The position numbers were made by a program, and so were the translations under genes. A stretch of 64,000 bases of DNA, from assembly GCF_030704535.1 (NCBI RefSeq), contig NC_081823.1:2946501-3010500 (forward strand). Direction: 5' to 3'. Below, one piece after another: positions 62,265 to 64,000 of the stretch. A model generated the notes under the pieces. It was not told where the DNA came from and did not search any database. It saw only the letters and a program-made list of their open reading frames with translations. Position 1 is the first letter of the stretch. Every line of letters starts with the position of its first letter. Source of the stretch: Vitis vinifera. Its lineage: Eukaryota > Streptophyta > Magnoliopsida > Vitales > Vitaceae.

Positions 62265-64000
62265 TTATAGGGCCCGGAACCCTCGTCTGTCTTTCTTTTT
62301 AAATTCTTTTTTTTTTTCTTCTCCTCGTTTTTTCTCACTCGACCAAACGTATATAGTAAACAATGACTATATTTAAACCATTCCGCTAAATGAATCTGTC
62401 GGCAATTTAATATTAAGTGATATACCATATATTTAAAAAATGAAAATAAAAAATACCCAATCCTATGCCGAAACAAAAACCGGATCTTCATCAACAATAT
62501 TAATCCTCACGGTGTATATTACTAAGAAGGCCCTTAAAACCATGGTTTCAAGTTGTCGTATCTATCGATGAATGTTATAAATATTATCACAAAAATAAAT
62601 ACAATTAAATAGATAAAAAGTTAATAAAATAAATTTTTATTATATTTAACGTTATTCAAATAGTGAGCATGCCTTTGAAACGATTTATGCCAAATATTTT
62701 TTATTTTCAAAAATAAAAGATGAAAATAATTGAAAATAAAAAGGAATTTGTTTTTGAACTAATAAATATTTTGAAATTAGAAAAAACTATTTTCAAGTAT
62801 TAGAAAATAAACATGTTTTACCTCTATCTATTGATTTTTATTTTCTATATTAATATTCATATCTTATTTATTTTGTATAAACCCAAAAATTTATTATTTA
62901 TGAATTATCCGAATACATACAAATATGTCAATATCCATTTAAAGAGAAATAGTCTATAGATCATATATCCTAAAAACACTTGGAAAAATAAGATTTGGTT
63001 TGGGTTACTTTATGCAAGAATCTTGATTAGTTATTTCATTAATCAAATTTTTCACCTCAAATCATAAATGAAACTACAAATACGAAAATTACTCTTTTTC
63101 ACAATACAAAAATTGACTCTTGTTTTGGTAGAAAAAAAAATTAAGAGAGGAGTTTTATTCCAAATTAAAAAATCAATTTATTTCTCGTTTTTATTAAGAG
63201 AAAGAGTACATTTTTTTTTATTTTTAAAATGATAATTTTTTAGTAATTTAAAAACCCCTAGAAACTGCTCTTCCATTTTTATTTATTAGGTCACATCGGG
63301 TCAACCCACTTGAACACTTAAATCCAACTCCAATAATACTCATTTCTCTTCTTAATCGACACTTTCATGTCTCTTCTCCAAAATTGAAGAGTATAAGAAT
63401 GTAAAAACTAAGTTTCAACGATGAAGAGGCAAACAAAGGATCCCAACTCTCCTTCTCAAGTTCTTCGATTTGTGAATTTTGATCTTATCATTTTTTCCAC
63501 CTTTTTTTTTTTTTTTTGATATCAATGTTTTCTTCAAAACTCATCATCCAAAAAACTCATTATTTATATGATACTTAAGTTATACACGAGTGATTCACAC
63601 TGAGATTACCCAAATCAACAAGAAATGATTCACGAGTGAACGAAACATTGGGTTTAGACATCGATTTTAACGGACACTCAACTACTTAACTATAGTAATT
63701 AATGGTCTTAATTTTATTTTATAAAGCTAATGAAATAAGATGTGTAATATAATCTGATAAACTTCCCACCTTTATTTAACGTGATAATTATTAATGAAAT
63801 AATTAACAATTGTCACATATTGACCTAACCCTCTCATCAATTTCAAGTTTCATCTAGGTCTCCAAAGAAAGTATTCATAAAGGAGAATGACATTATGAGA
63901 TGAAATCTACTAGCTCCGTCATAATCCCATAATAATGCACACACCAAATTCATTCAAATAAGGATGGGTATTTTTCTTTTTATTTATTTATTATTATTAT
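62265..64000. other. Upstream flank of GH5 unit C
   Basis: No gene. Several segments match the unit A flank, for example TGGTCTTAATTTTATTTTATA, GTGATTCACA, and the last bases (CATTCAAATAAGGATGGG) which match 34621-34638. The window ends within the duplicated unit. Confidence 0.6.

Overview
This is nuclear DNA of a woody eudicot. Grapevine (Vitis) or a close relative fits best, judged by gene style, long AT-rich introns and the repeat types; this is inference, not a database match. I could resolve six protein-coding genes with complete splice structures, two nested Ty1/copia retrotransposons, one very large inserted palindrome, several small DNA-transposon derivatives and a long AT-rich tract of local duplications.

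Layout. 1-3.8 kb: AT-rich repeats. 3823-8348 (-): a 12-exon NADPH oxidase (RBOH) gene of 840 codons. 8.5-22.4 kb: gene-free repeats, including a local duplication (12.4-16.1 kb and 17.1-22.4 kb) carrying decayed MULE/FAR1-like coding sequence, paired MITEs and scattered copies of a ~215 bp repeat. 23463-27623 (+): an 8-exon CMP-KDO synthetase gene. 28807-29313 (-): a 2-exon LC8-type dynein light chain gene, convergent with the synthetase. 30.3-35.0, 53.6-57.7 and 57.9-64.0 kb: three tandem units, each with an intact 4-exon gene for a secreted GH5 (cellulase-like) protein with a C-terminal ricin-B-like domain (all -). Units A and B are pushed apart by insertions: a 9.66 kb palindromic element at 35235-44890 with TG...CA ends and a perfect 5 bp target duplication (ATGGC), and a copia element at 45134-53110 (target duplication TCTTC) that contains a second copia element at 45485-50268.

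The cell-wall flavour (pectin RG-II precursor enzyme, apoplastic ROS oxidase, secreted glycosidases) is probably coincidental neighbourhood, because plant genes are not organised in operons. The most unusual items are the integrated giant palindrome with GGCCCA-rich arrays in both arms, which would give a very long hairpin RNA if transcribed, and the GH5 trio, which keeps both catalytic glutamates but lacks the family's conserved tyrosine in all three copies.
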